From: Pseudarthrobacter sulfonivorans
GTDB taxonomy: Bacteria; Actinomycetota; Actinomycetes; Actinomycetales; Micrococcaceae
Direction of reading: 5' to 3'
Assembly: GCF_024391045.1 (NCBI RefSeq)
Contig: NZ_JANFCZ010000007.1
Location: 62,001-126,000 of the forward strand
DNA length: 64,000 nt
This document shows, in pieces, positions 1 to 7,942 of this stretch. A program made the translations under genes and the position numbers. Below the pieces are notes generated by a model. The model searched no databases, was not told the origin of the DNA, and saw only the letters and a list, made by a program, of their open reading frames with translations. Numbering within the stretch: the first letter of the stretch is position 1; the number at the start of each line of letters is the position of its first letter.

Positions 1-1343
1 ATGGCACCGCCCCACAGGACCGCCAGGATGTTCACGGGAACCCCCCACTTGCCCATGCAGAACCCGGGCTCGGAACCGTCGTCGGCCAGGGGCCACTTCT
101 TCAGCAGCCGGTTGCGCAGCAGCGGAACCGTGACCAGGAGGTAGGACAGGTAGATCAGGACGATGCTGATGCTGGACAGGATGGTGAAGATGGCCGGCTG
201 CATGACATTGACCAGCAGCGGGATAACGGCCATGACGCCGATGACGATCGCCGCCACCGTGGGCGTCCGGCGGACCGGGTCCACCTTGCTGAGCTGCCGG
301 CTGAAGGGCAGGTTGTTGTCCCGGGCCATGGCGAACATCATCCGGATGGCGGCGGCGTGGACAGCCAGGGTGCAGACCACCACGGCCACCACGATGCAGG
401 CCAGGAAAGCCTTGCCGAACGGGCCGCCCAGGACGGAGAGGACGATGTGCTGCAGGCCGCCGTCGGGGGAACCCACCTGGGGGTCGGTGAGGTCCGGTGC
501 TGCCAGGATGCCGAACAGCAGGATTCCGCCGCCCAGCAGGAACGACGCCGTAACAGCCCGCAGGATGGCCTTGGGAGCGGTCTTCTTGGGGTCCTTGGTT
601 TCCTCTCCGAGCGAGCTGGCGGTGTCGAAACCGTACATCACGTAGCCGGAGGCCATGGCGCCGATCAGGAAAACGCCGAAGAAGCCCAGGTCCTTGCCTT
701 CGCCGAAGCCGTTGGTCTGGAAGAAGACCTCGGGCCCGCGGACCACGTGCCAGGCCAGAGCCAGGATCAGCAGGACGGCGGCGATGAGCTCCACGAAGAC
801 GCCGACGCTGTTGATCCGGGTCATCAGCTTCACGCCGAACGCGTTGATAAGGGTGGAGATGGTGATCATGATGGTGGCCAGCACCACGCCGTTCATGGCG
901 AAGTCGTAAGGGCCGGTACCGTCACCAACGAACTGGAAGCCGGACCACAGCTGGGGGAGGGTGAGCTGCAGGGCCAATGCCACCGAGCCCAGCGCCATGA
1001 TGGAGGACAGCAGCAGCAGCCAGCCGGCCAGCCAGGACGAGGTCCCGGAGGACAGCCGCTTGGCCCAGTTGTAGACCGAGCCCGCCACGGGGTAGCGGCC
1101 GGCCAGCTCTGCAAAGCACAGCGCCACCATCAGCTGGCCGATGAACACGATGGGCCAGGACCAGGCGTACGCCGGGCCGGCCATGGAAAAACCGAAGTAG
1201 AACAGTTGAAAAACACCGGTGAGGATGGAGATGTAGCTGACGCCTGCGGCGAAGCTGGCAAACTTGCCGATGCTCCGGTCCAGGGTCTGGGTGTAGCCAA
1301 ATTCGTCCATGCCGCTTGAATCAATACTCTTGCTGGGTTCCAA
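1..1343 (-). CDS. APC-family amino acid permease (3' end outside window)
   Basis: The minus strand is open from the window edge to about 1343 and encodes a strongly hydrophobic protein of at least 447 residues with many membrane segments, typical of APC-superfamily amino acid or amine permeases. Recognisable stretches are AELAGRYPVAGSVYNW near the N-terminus and a long internal run of helices around LLILALAWHVVRGPEVFF. I chose the TTG at 1343 because AGGAG (1352-1356) lies 8 nt upstream; an in-frame ATG at 1310 has no comparable site. It follows the GMC oxidoreductase by 88 bp on the same strand, so it is probably the last known gene of the choline/aldehyde-dehydrogenase operon and may import its substrate or a related amine. 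The substrate is not readable from sequence. The C-terminus is beyond the window. Confidence 0.85.
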   Translation of the reverse strand, partial: MEPSKSIDSSGMDEFGYTQTLDRSIGKFASFAAGVSYISILTGVFQLFYFGFSMAGPAYAWSWPIVFIGQLMVALCFAELAGRYPVAGSVYNWAKRLSSGTSSWLAGWLLLLSSIMALGSVALALQLTLPQLWSGFQFVGDGTGPYDFAMNGVVLATIMITISTLINAFGVKLMTRINSVGVFVELIAAVLLILALAWHVVRGPEVFFQTNGFGEGKDLGFFGVFLIGAMASGYVMYGFDTASSLGEETKDPKKTAPKAILRAVTASFLLGGGILLFGILAAPDLTDPQVGSPDGGLQHIVLSVLGGPFGKAFLACIVVAVVVCTLAVHAAAIRMMFAMARDNNLPFSRQLSKVDPVRRTPTVAAIVIGVMAVIPLLVNVMQPAIFTILSSISIVLIYLSYLLVTVPLLRNRLLKKWPLADDGSEPGFCMGKWGVPVNILAVLWGGA

Positions 1344-1431
1344 AATGTGAACTCCTAGGTCAGAAAAGTACGCTCGATGTAACCCGCGGCCGCCGTTGGA
1401 CGCGGGATCAATAGCCTCCGGAACGTGCCGC

Positions 1432-3087
1432 TCAGGCGAAGGTCGGGCTGAGCTCCACCTCTTCCGTCACTGCGCCGCCGGTGTGGCCGGCGCGGATGAG
1501 ATCGGCCCGGATCAAATCAGCACAGCGCTCGCCGATCATCATGACGGTGATGTTGGGGTTGACGGTGACGTGTTCCGGCATCACCGATGCATCCGCCACG
1601 CGGAGGCCTGTGACGCCCTTGACCCGCAGCTCGGGATCCAGCGGCGACATGTCGTCGTCGGCCGGGCCCATACGGACGGTGCCCACCGGGTGGTAGACGG
1701 TGTTGTGGGTCTCGCGGATGTAGTCCTGCAGTTCCTCGTCCGTCTGTGCTTCGACGCCCGGCGAGAGTTCGCGCCCGGTCCATTCCGCCATGGCGGGCTG
1801 GGCGGCGATTTCGCGGGCTTTGCGGATGCCGGCCACCATGACCCGCATGTCGTGGCCTTCCGGATCCGTGAAGTAGCGCGGATCCACCATCGGCTTGTCG
1901 CGGAAGTCGCGGCTGCGGAGCCTGACAGTGCCCCGGGAACGGGCGTGCGTGACGTTCGGGGTGAGGCTGAAGCCGTTCTCCGTGGTGGGGTAGCCGTGCC
2001 GCAGGGTGTTCATGTCGAACGGGACGGACCCGTAGTGCATCATCAGGTCGGGGCGGTCCAGGCCGTCCTCGGTGGGAGTGAAGATGCCGATTTCCCACCA
2101 CTGGGTGGAGGTCTGCACCATGGGCTGCTTGGCCTCGAACTGGACCACGCCTTCGGGATGGTCCTGCAGGTGCTCGCCCACGCCGGGGGAGTCCACCAGG
2201 ACCTCGAGGCCGTGCCGGGCCAGGTGCGCGGCCGGGCCGATGCCGGAGAGCATGAGCAGCTTAGGGGAGTCGATGGCGCCGGTGGACAGGATGACCTCGC
2301 GGTGCGCGGAGAGGCGGTGCGTCCGGCCGAAGGCCGAGTCCACCACGTCCACGCCGGTGCAGCGTTTGTCCGCGTCGAACACCAGCTGGCGGGCGCGGAG
2401 GCCTGTGAGCAGGGTGAAGTTGGGGCGCTCGATGATGGGGTGGATGTAGGAGACGGAGCTGGAGGCGCGGGTGCCGTCCGCGCGCCGGTTGATCTGGAAG
2501 AAGTTGGCGCCGTTGACCACGGTGGTGCCGGTGTTGAACGTCGCGCGGGGGATGCCCGTCTGTTCGCAGGCGTCCAGGAGCGCGACGCCGGCGGGATCCA
2601 CCGGGGGCACGTTCATCAGGTGCACGGGTCCGGAGTCCCCGTGGTGCGGCGCGTCCGGCCCGGCGTCCTCATTGGTTTCCAGCCGCTGGTAGAGCGGCCA
2701 GGCAGCGCCGGCGTTCCAGCCGATGGCGCCGTATTTGGACTCCCACTCGTCCAGGTCCTCGCGGGGTGCCCAGAACGCGATGCAGGAGTTGTGGCTGGAG
2801 CAGCCGCCCATCACCCTGGCGCGGGCGTGCCGCATGAAGGAGTTGCCGTTCTCCTGCGGCTCCACCGGGTAGTCCCAGTCGTAGCCGGATTCGAGCAGCT
2901 CCATCCAGCGGTCCAGCTGCAGGATCTCGGGCAGGTTCCGGTCGTCCGGGCCGGCCTCCACCAGGGCCACGGTGACGTCCGGGTCCTCGCTCAGCCGGGC
3001 CGCGACTGCCGCGCCGGCGGATCCGCCGCCGATGACGAGGTAATCGAAGGAGCGCTCGCTGAGCTGCTCAATGTTGTCGAGATGCAT
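1432..3087 (-). CDS. GMC-family FAD oxidoreductase, choline dehydrogenase-like
   Basis: A 551-residue glucose-methanol-choline oxidoreductase. The N-terminus carries the FAD-binding dinucleotide fold YLVIGGGSAGAAVAARLSE (about residues 16-34), and the C-terminal region has the GMC active-site segment around YHPVGTVRMG with the conserved histidine. Length is normal for BetA-type enzymes, which oxidise choline to betaine aldehyde using an electron acceptor. The ATG directly follows the stop of the aldehyde dehydrogenase (TAG then ATG) and is preceded by AAGGAG, so the two are translationally coupled. The pairing with an aldehyde dehydrogenase and a TetR regulator supports a choline or other amino-alcohol role; other GMC alcohol substrates remain possible. 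Confidence 0.88.
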   Translation of the reverse strand: MHLDNIEQLSERSFDYLVIGGGSAGAAVAARLSEDPDVTVALVEAGPDDRNLPEILQLDRWMELLESGYDWDYPVEPQENGNSFMRHARARVMGGCSSHNSCIAFWAPREDLDEWESKYGAIGWNAGAAWPLYQRLETNEDAGPDAPHHGDSGPVHLMNVPPVDPAGVALLDACEQTGIPRATFNTGTTVVNGANFFQINRRADGTRASSSVSYIHPIIERPNFTLLTGLRARQLVFDADKRCTGVDVVDSAFGRTHRLSAHREVILSTGAIDSPKLLMLSGIGPAAHLARHGLEVLVDSPGVGEHLQDHPEGVVQFEAKQPMVQTSTQWWEIGIFTPTEDGLDRPDLMMHYGSVPFDMNTLRHGYPTTENGFSLTPNVTHARSRGTVRLRSRDFRDKPMVDPRYFTDPEGHDMRVMVAGIRKAREIAAQPAMAEWTGRELSPGVEAQTDEELQDYIRETHNTVYHPVGTVRMGPADDDMSPLDPELRVKGVTGLRVADASVMPEHVTVNPNITVMMIGERCADLIRADLIRAGHTGGAVTEEVELSPTFA

Positions 3088-4626
3088 CTAGTTCTCCTTG
3101 CCGTGGTCAGCAAACCAGCCGGTGACCTGCGGGCTGGTGTTCTGGTAGATGTGTTTGGCTTCCTGGTATTCGGCGAGGCCCGTGGGGCCGAGTTCACGGC
3201 CGACGCCGGACTGGCCGAAGCCGCCCCACTCGGCCTGGGGAAGGTAGGGGTGGTAGTCGTTGATCCAGATGGTGCCGTGGCGCAGCCGGGACGCCACGCG
3301 CTGCGCCTTGCCGGCGTCCTGGGTCCACACGGCGCCGGCCAGGCCGTAGATGGTGTCGTTGGCGGTGGCCACGGCCTCGTCCTCGGTGCGGAAGGTTTCC
3401 ACCGTCACCACCGGGCCGAACGCCTCGTCGGTGACCACGGACATGCCGCGCCGCACCTGGTCCAGGATGGTGGGCTGGTAGTAGAACCCGCCGTCGTACT
3501 TTTCTCCTTGCGGCGCCGCGCCGCCGGTGCGCAGCCGCGCGCCCTCCTGGATGCCCCGCTGGACATAGGCGTCGACTTTGTCGCGGTGGGCCGCGGAAAT
3601 CAGCGGCCCGGTTTCGGCGTCGTCGTCAAAGGGGCCGCCCAGCCGGATGTCGCGGGCGCGGCGGGCCAGCTCGTCCACGAAGCGTTCGGCGATCGATTCC
3701 TCCACCACCAGCCGTGCCCCGGCAGAGCAGACCTGCCCGGAGTGGACGAAGGCGCCGTTGAGGGCATTGTCCACAGCGGCGTCGAAGTCCGCGTCGGCAA
3801 AAACCACGTTGGGGTTCTTCCCGCCGAGCTCCAGGGCTACCTTCTTGACGGTGGCCGCGGCGGCCGCCGCGATCCGCTTGCCGGTTTCCAGGCCGCCGGT
3901 GAAGGAGACGAGGTCGACGGCGGGGTGTTCCGAGAGCGGGGCGCCCGCCTCCGCGCCGGCTCCGGTCACGAGGTTGGCCACGCCGTCCGGCAGGCCGAGG
4001 TCCTGCAGCAGCTGCATGGCCAGGATGGCGGTGGACGGGGTCAGCTCGGACGGCTTGAGGACAAAGGTGCAGCCGGCGGCTAGCGCGGGGGCGATCTTCC
4101 ACGCCGCCTGGAGCAGGGGGTAGTTCCACGGGGTGATCAGGCCGCAGACACCCACGGGTTCGTAGACGATTTTGCTGACGACGTAGGGGTTCCCGGCGTC
4201 GACCATGCGGCCCGCCTGCTGCCCGGCGAGCCTGCCGAAGTACTCGAAGCAAGCGGCAATGTCGTCCATGTCGATGCGGCTCTCGACCATGCGCTTGCCG
4301 GTGTCCAGCGACTCGGCGCGGGCGAACTTTTCCCTGTGTTCCCGCAGGCCGGCGGCTACCTTCAGGAGGAAGGTGCCGCGCGCAGGTGCTGGGACGCTGG
4401 ACCAGGCGCCGGAATCGAAGGCGGCGCGGGCCGCCGCGATGGCGCGTTCCGCGTCTTCCCGGCCGCCCTCCGACACCGTGGCCACCGGTTCGCCGTCGGC
4501 GGGGTTGCGGATTTCGCGGACGGCGCCGGAAGCGGCCGGTTCCCAGGCCCCGTTGATGAACAGGGTGGATGCTGCCCCGGTTGTTGCGGTTTGGGTGACG
4601 TCCCGAAGGGGTGTGGCGTAAGTCAT
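3088..4626 (-). CDS. NAD(P)-dependent aldehyde dehydrogenase, betaine-aldehyde type
   Basis: A 512-residue aldehyde dehydrogenase when started at the ATG at 4626. A longer frame reaches 4686, but that extension would run through the two operator palindromes and reads as non-protein, so it is rejected. The catalytic residues are visible: Glu266 in ELGGKNP and Cys300 in GQVCSAG, plus the NAD-fold segment FTGGLETGK near residue 243. Family members convert betaine aldehyde or other aldehydes to acids; with the GMC oxidoreductase immediately downstream this would complete choline to glycine betaine. It is the first gene of the operon, and its leader holds two TetR-type operators, so repression by the adjacent TetR protein is likely. 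The Shine-Dalgarno sequence is weak. Confidence 0.9.
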   Translation of the reverse strand: MTYATPLRDVTQTATTGAASTLFINGAWEPAASGAVREIRNPADGEPVATVSEGGREDAERAIAAARAAFDSGAWSSVPAPARGTFLLKVAAGLREHREKFARAESLDTGKRMVESRIDMDDIAACFEYFGRLAGQQAGRMVDAGNPYVVSKIVYEPVGVCGLITPWNYPLLQAAWKIAPALAAGCTFVLKPSELTPSTAILAMQLLQDLGLPDGVANLVTGAGAEAGAPLSEHPAVDLVSFTGGLETGKRIAAAAAATVKKVALELGGKNPNVVFADADFDAAVDNALNGAFVHSGQVCSAGARLVVEESIAERFVDELARRARDIRLGGPFDDDAETGPLISAAHRDKVDAYVQRGIQEGARLRTGGAAPQGEKYDGGFYYQPTILDQVRRGMSVVTDEAFGPVVTVETFRTEDEAVATANDTIYGLAGAVWTQDAGKAQRVASRLRHGTIWINDYHPYLPQAEWGGFGQSGVGRELGPTGLAEYQEAKHIYQNTSPQVTGWFADHGKEN

Positions 4627-4645
4627 ACGAGGGACAGTAATGCAG

Positions 4646-4687
4646 ATTGAACGAGTGTTCAATACTTGCATTGAACGATCGTTCAAT
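4646..4687. promoter_or_regulatory. Tandem TetR-type operators in front of the aldehyde dehydrogenase
   Basis: Two 18-bp inverted repeats lie 24 bp apart start to start: ATTGAACGAGTGTTCAAT (4646-4663, one central mismatch pair) and ATTGAACGATCGTTCAAT (4670-4687, perfect). They occupy the leader between the TetR gene (stop 4725) and the aldehyde dehydrogenase start (4626). The TTGAACG arms are typical of TetR-family sites, including those described for BetI-type choline repressors. Binding by the neighbouring regulator is inferred. Confidence 0.75.
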
Positions 4688-4724
4688 GCTATCTATGGAG
4701 CCTAGCGTGCCCGATTGCCGCTTG

Positions 4725-5351
4725 TTAGGACCCGTGCAGCTCGCGGTCCTTGACGGTGCGGTCCTGAACCGGAGCGAACGCGATCTCCTCCGTGCGGGCG
4801 ATGCTTCGCTGGATGGAGGCCTCATCAACGCCGAGGAGCGCCGTCAGCCACATCCCGTTTTGGATGACGACAATGTCAGCCGCCCGCTCCCGGCATGCCT
4901 GCCAGGGGAGGTCGGGTTGGGCGTTTTTAACCAGTGCAGCGAGGCCGTCGAGATAGCGGTCGAAGGCCTCGGCGTTGATCTGCGCATAGCCTTCGTCCGC
5001 TTGGGCGAGGGCCCAAAGGTGCAGGCGCAGGGATAGGTAGCGGGTGGTCAGGAGTTCAGCGGCTGCCACTCGGTGCAGGGCCTTGCGCAGCTGTTCTTCC
5101 GGGGCTACCGACGGGTCGGGTGACACCAGCAGGAGGTCGTGCTCGTCGACCCGGCGCAGGGCTGCCCGTATCAGGGTGGTCTTGTCGTCGTAGTAGTAAT
5201 TCACCAGGCCGAGCGCGACACCGGCTTCGCGGGCCACGGACCGCATACTCACCCCCGAAATCCCGTGGCGGGACAGCAGATCCAGTGCCGCCTCGAGAAT
5301 ACGCGACTGCCTGTCCATCTGTTCGCCGGAGTTCACGGCCTTGGTCCCCAT
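4725..5351 (-). CDS. TetR/AcrR-family regulator (BetI-like position)
   Basis: A 208-residue TetR-family repressor. The N-terminal helix-turn-helix region spans about residues 15-60 (SRILEAALDLLSRHGISGVS, then LGLVNYYYDDKTTLI), followed by an all-helical ligand domain. It lies directly upstream of, and on the same strand as, the aldehyde dehydrogenase/GMC/permease operon, with the two palindromic operators in the 98-bp gap. BetI represses choline genes in other bacteria and releases on choline; that role is inferred here from context. The ATG at 5351 gives the full length, but an internal ATG at 5318 just before the HTH is an alternative; neither has a strong ribosome binding site. Confidence 0.85.
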   Translation of the reverse strand: MGTKAVNSGEQMDRQSRILEAALDLLSRHGISGVSMRSVAREAGVALGLVNYYYDDKTTLIRAALRRVDEHDLLLVSPDPSVAPEEQLRKALHRVAAAELLTTRYLSLRLHLWALAQADEGYAQINAEAFDRYLDGLAALVKNAQPDLPWQACRERAADIVVIQNGMWLTALLGVDEASIQRSIARTEEIAFAPVQDRTVKDRELHGS

Positions 5352-5388
5352 CTGGCCAGACTATGGCCTAACCCGTGACGAGTGCACT

Positions 5389-5591
5389 TTAGGGGGCCGC
5401 ATAGCCTCGCGCCAGGGCGCCGTGGATGGAGGCAGGCACCGCGTCCGCAACGGTGACGGACTGTGTGCAGGGGTCGCACTGGAGGTGGGGCTTGCCTGAT
5501 CAGGTGTTGCGTCCGAGCAAGTGCAACCGGCGAGGCCAGCCGCAGGAATGGCCATGACCAGCGCAGATTGAAGCAGCTTCACAATTCCCAA
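5389..5591 (-). pseudogene. Possible frameshifted small lipoprotein
   Basis: From a TTG at 5591 the minus strand reads a short signal peptide ending in a lipobox (ALVMAIPAAGLAGC), then a Ser/Thr/Pro-rich linker of about 20 residues. Soon after, that frame becomes uninformative, while a neighbouring frame reads CDPCTQSVTVADAVPASIHG and ends at a TAA at 5389-5391. The pattern suggests a small exported lipoprotein broken by a frameshift. There is no good ribosome binding site, so a chance ORF is also possible. It fills part of the 338-bp gap between the TetR gene and the first island gene. Confidence 0.25.
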
Positions 5592-5622
5592 ATTATATGT
5601 TTCCCACGCACCCTACCCGAAG

Positions 5623-5653
5623 GCACGACGGCGGGGGAGGCCCGCCGTCGTGC
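5623..5653. terminator. Dispersed palindrome copy 1; likely terminator of the SDR operon
   Basis: A 13-bp perfect stem, GCACGACGGCGGG against CCCGCCGTCGTGC, with a 5-nt loop GGAGG. It sits 36 bp past the stop of the SDR gene at 5690 and has no long T run. It shares its core with nine other good copies in this window. Confidence 0.75.
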
Positions 5654-5689
5654 TCTTCCTTTGGACAAAGACGGCCTGGGCACTCCGTT

Positions 5690-6532
5690 TCAGAGTGCCG
5701 GGAGGCTGCCGACGCTCCTGCCAACCCTTGAGTAGATTCCGCCGGCCACCATGCCCCCGTCGACCGGAATGTCGATGCCGGTGATGTAGCCGGATTGCGG
5801 GCCGAGTAGGAACATGACCAGGTCAGCGACTTCTTCTGGCTCTGCACCGCGGCCGAACGGGGTTGACTGCCGGCATTCCTCGTAGAAGGCCGCCGCCTGT
5901 TCCTCCCCGTAGACAGCGTTGGGCTTACGGGTCATATCGGTATCCACAAGGCCAGGACAGACGGCGTTGACCCGGATCCGGCGTGAGGCGAGTTCGATTG
6001 ACGCAGCCTTTGTGAGTCCACGAAGGGCCCACTTGCTGGCGCTGTATGCGGCGCCGAAGTAGCCCACCAGCCCTGCCGAGGATGAGATGTTCACAATCGA
6101 GCCGCCGTCGCTCATGACCGGAGCCAGGGCGCGTATGGCCAGGAAGGACCCGGTGAGGTTGATGCCGATGAGCCGGTCCCATTCTTCCGGCTCAGTCTGG
6201 GTAACGGTTTTTCGCAGGGTGATGCCGGCGTTGTTGACCAGCCCGTGGAGCGGGACTTTGCTGGCAGAGATCTCTTCTGTCAGGGCGTCCCACGCCTCTG
6301 GCCGGCTGATGTCGGCCGTGTGGGGAACCAGACGCGGGCCGTGGTCGCCGGCGGCGGCTTTGAGCCGCTGCCAGCCTTCATGGCCGTCGGGCAGTACGTC
6401 GACAGCGAAGACCGTTCCGCCGCCCTTCAGGATCCGGGTTGTCTCTAGTGCGCCCATTCCGCCGGCCGCCCCCGTGATCACCGCGGCCTTGTCTTTCCAG
6501 AATGTGCTTGTGGCGTCAGCATTGAATGTCAT
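5690..6532 (-). CDS. Short-chain dehydrogenase/reductase
   Basis: A 280-residue classical SDR. It shows the cofactor motif ITGAAGGMG near residue 18, the NNAG motif, the catalytic Ser in NISSSAG and the YSASK (YxxxK) motif. I chose the ATG at 6532 because AAGGA lies 8 nt upstream; a longer frame reaching 6799 overlaps the upstream transporter and is not credible. It is the last gene of the left arm of the catabolic island (YciI, alcohol dehydrogenase, flavin dehydrogenase, symporter, SDR), only 20 bp after the symporter. It probably oxidises or reduces a hydroxyl on a ring intermediate; the substrate is unknown. Confidence 0.88.
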   Translation of the reverse strand: MTFNADATSTFWKDKAAVITGAAGGMGALETTRILKGGGTVFAVDVLPDGHEGWQRLKAAAGDHGPRLVPHTADISRPEAWDALTEEISASKVPLHGLVNNAGITLRKTVTQTEPEEWDRLIGINLTGSFLAIRALAPVMSDGGSIVNISSSAGLVGYFGAAYSASKWALRGLTKAASIELASRRIRVNAVCPGLVDTDMTRKPNAVYGEEQAAAFYEECRQSTPFGRGAEPEEVADLVMFLLGPQSGYITGIDIPVDGGMVAGGIYSRVGRSVGSLPAL

Positions 6533-6552
6533 GACCTGCGTCCTTGCTGTTC

Positions 6553-7881
6553 TTATGGAACCGGGTTGCCTAGCTCGCGTAGTGGGGTTTTGGATGTTTC
6601 CCTTGCCCACAGCGCGCCCACTAGCGCCAGGATTGAAGAAGCCGCTACGATCCAAGCGGCTGGTGCCCAGTTGGCTTTCTCGGCCCCGACCAGGGCGGTT
6701 CCGAGCAGCGGGGTGAAGCCGGCGCAGACGATGCCGATCTGCAGCCCGATGGCCATGCCCGAGTAGCGGACCTTGACGTTGAACAATTCCGAGAACCAAG
6801 CAGGGTAGATGGCGTTGGACATCGCATATGTTCCTGCAGTGATCAGGGTGCTCGCCAGGAAGATCATGGGGACGTTACCGGTGGAGATGACGGAGAAGTA
6901 CACGAAGATCATGGCGCCTGAACCAAGGACGCCCGTAATGAAGACCGGGCGCCTGCCGAACCTGTCCGAAAGGCCGGCCATCAGAGGTTGGGTGGCCACC
7001 GCCAGGAGGTTGCCCACAATGCTGACCCACAACATGGTGGACGCTGGCACTCCGACCGAGACGGCGTAGGCCAGGCCGAAGGACTGCATAAAGGTGTTGG
7101 TGACGGTTTCGAATGACATGAGGGCGACCTGGAAGAACTGGGCCGGGTGGGTCTTGAACATCCTTGTGAAGGGGAGCTTGACCAGTTCACCGTGCTCCTG
7201 TTTTTCCTCGAAGACTTCCGGCTCGTCGAGGGAGCGGCGGACGAGGAACGCGACGATGAGCACCAGGATGGAGAGCCAGAAGGGGATGCGCCAGCCCCAG
7301 GCCAGGCGGTCCGCTTCACTCATGGCGGCTACGGGCAGGAACGCCAGGGAGGCCAGGACGATGCCGGCCGAAACGCCGCTCATGGCGAAGCTGGCGAAGA
7401 AGCCGCGGCGGCCGACGGGGGATTCTTCCGTGGTCAGGGCGGACGCGCCGGCGGTTTCAGCACCTGCGGAGAGTCCCTGCATGAGGCGGAGGAGAACCAG
7501 CAGCCCCGGCGCCCAGTAGCCGGCGGTGTTGAAGTCGGGCAGGACACCGATGAGGAAGGTGGCCGATCCCATCAGCACCAGGGTCATGACCAGGGTGTTC
7601 TTCCTGCCGATCTTGTCGCCCAGGTGCCCGAACACCACTGCACCGAATGGACGGGCGACGTAGGCGACACCGAACGTGGCGAATGAGGCCAGCAGGGCAA
7701 TCGTGGGATCACCGGCGGGAAAGAAGATCTTGGAGAAGACCAGTGACGCGGCGGTGGCATAGATAAAGAAGTCGTAGTACTCGAGGGCGCCGCCCAGGAA
7801 GGCGGCAAGGGCCGCCTTTTTGGCGCGTTTGAGCTGGCGTTCGTCCGTGGAGACCACGGTACCGGTGGTTAGGTTGGTCAT
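6553..7881 (-). CDS. MHS-family metabolite:H+ symporter (MFS)
   Basis: A 442-residue MFS transporter of the metabolite:H+ symporter type. Features seen are LEYYDFFIYATAASLVF in the first membrane helix, the loop 2-3 motif GHLGDKIGRK, RLMQGLSAGAETAG in helix 4 and AWGWRIPFWLS. About 12 membrane helices are expected. Family members import dicarboxylates, shikimate, benzoate-type acids or betaine. The start is the ATG at 7881 with AAGGA 7 nt upstream; the frame continues upstream but overlaps the flavin dehydrogenase. It lies between the flavin dehydrogenase and the SDR, so it probably imports the substrate of this operon. Confidence 0.9.
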   Translation of the reverse strand: MTNLTTGTVVSTDERQLKRAKKAALAAFLGGALEYYDFFIYATAASLVFSKIFFPAGDPTIALLASFATFGVAYVARPFGAVVFGHLGDKIGRKNTLVMTLVLMGSATFLIGVLPDFNTAGYWAPGLLVLLRLMQGLSAGAETAGASALTTEESPVGRRGFFASFAMSGVSAGIVLASLAFLPVAAMSEADRLAWGWRIPFWLSILVLIVAFLVRRSLDEPEVFEEKQEHGELVKLPFTRMFKTHPAQFFQVALMSFETVTNTFMQSFGLAYAVSVGVPASTMLWVSIVGNLLAVATQPLMAGLSDRFGRRPVFITGVLGSGAMIFVYFSVISTGNVPMIFLASTLITAGTYAMSNAIYPAWFSELFNVKVRYSGMAIGLQIGIVCAGFTPLLGTALVGAEKANWAPAAWIVAASSILALVGALWARETSKTPLRELGNPVP

Positions 7882-7942
7882 TCTAGTGTCCTTCTTCGTT
7901 GAAAAGACAGGGCTTCGGTGCCCGGAATAGTTAGTTAGTCGC

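Noticed and set aside
357..1319. A 320-codon plus-strand frame
   Set aside because: It is the shadow of the amino acid permease on the minus strand; its sequence is rich in Gln, Asp and Gly and shows no domain.
1396..4083. An 895-codon open frame on the plus strand
   Set aside because: It is antisense to the GMC oxidoreductase and aldehyde dehydrogenase, which have complete catalytic motifs; its translation is Gly/Val/Ala/Asp/His-rich with no recognisable fold.
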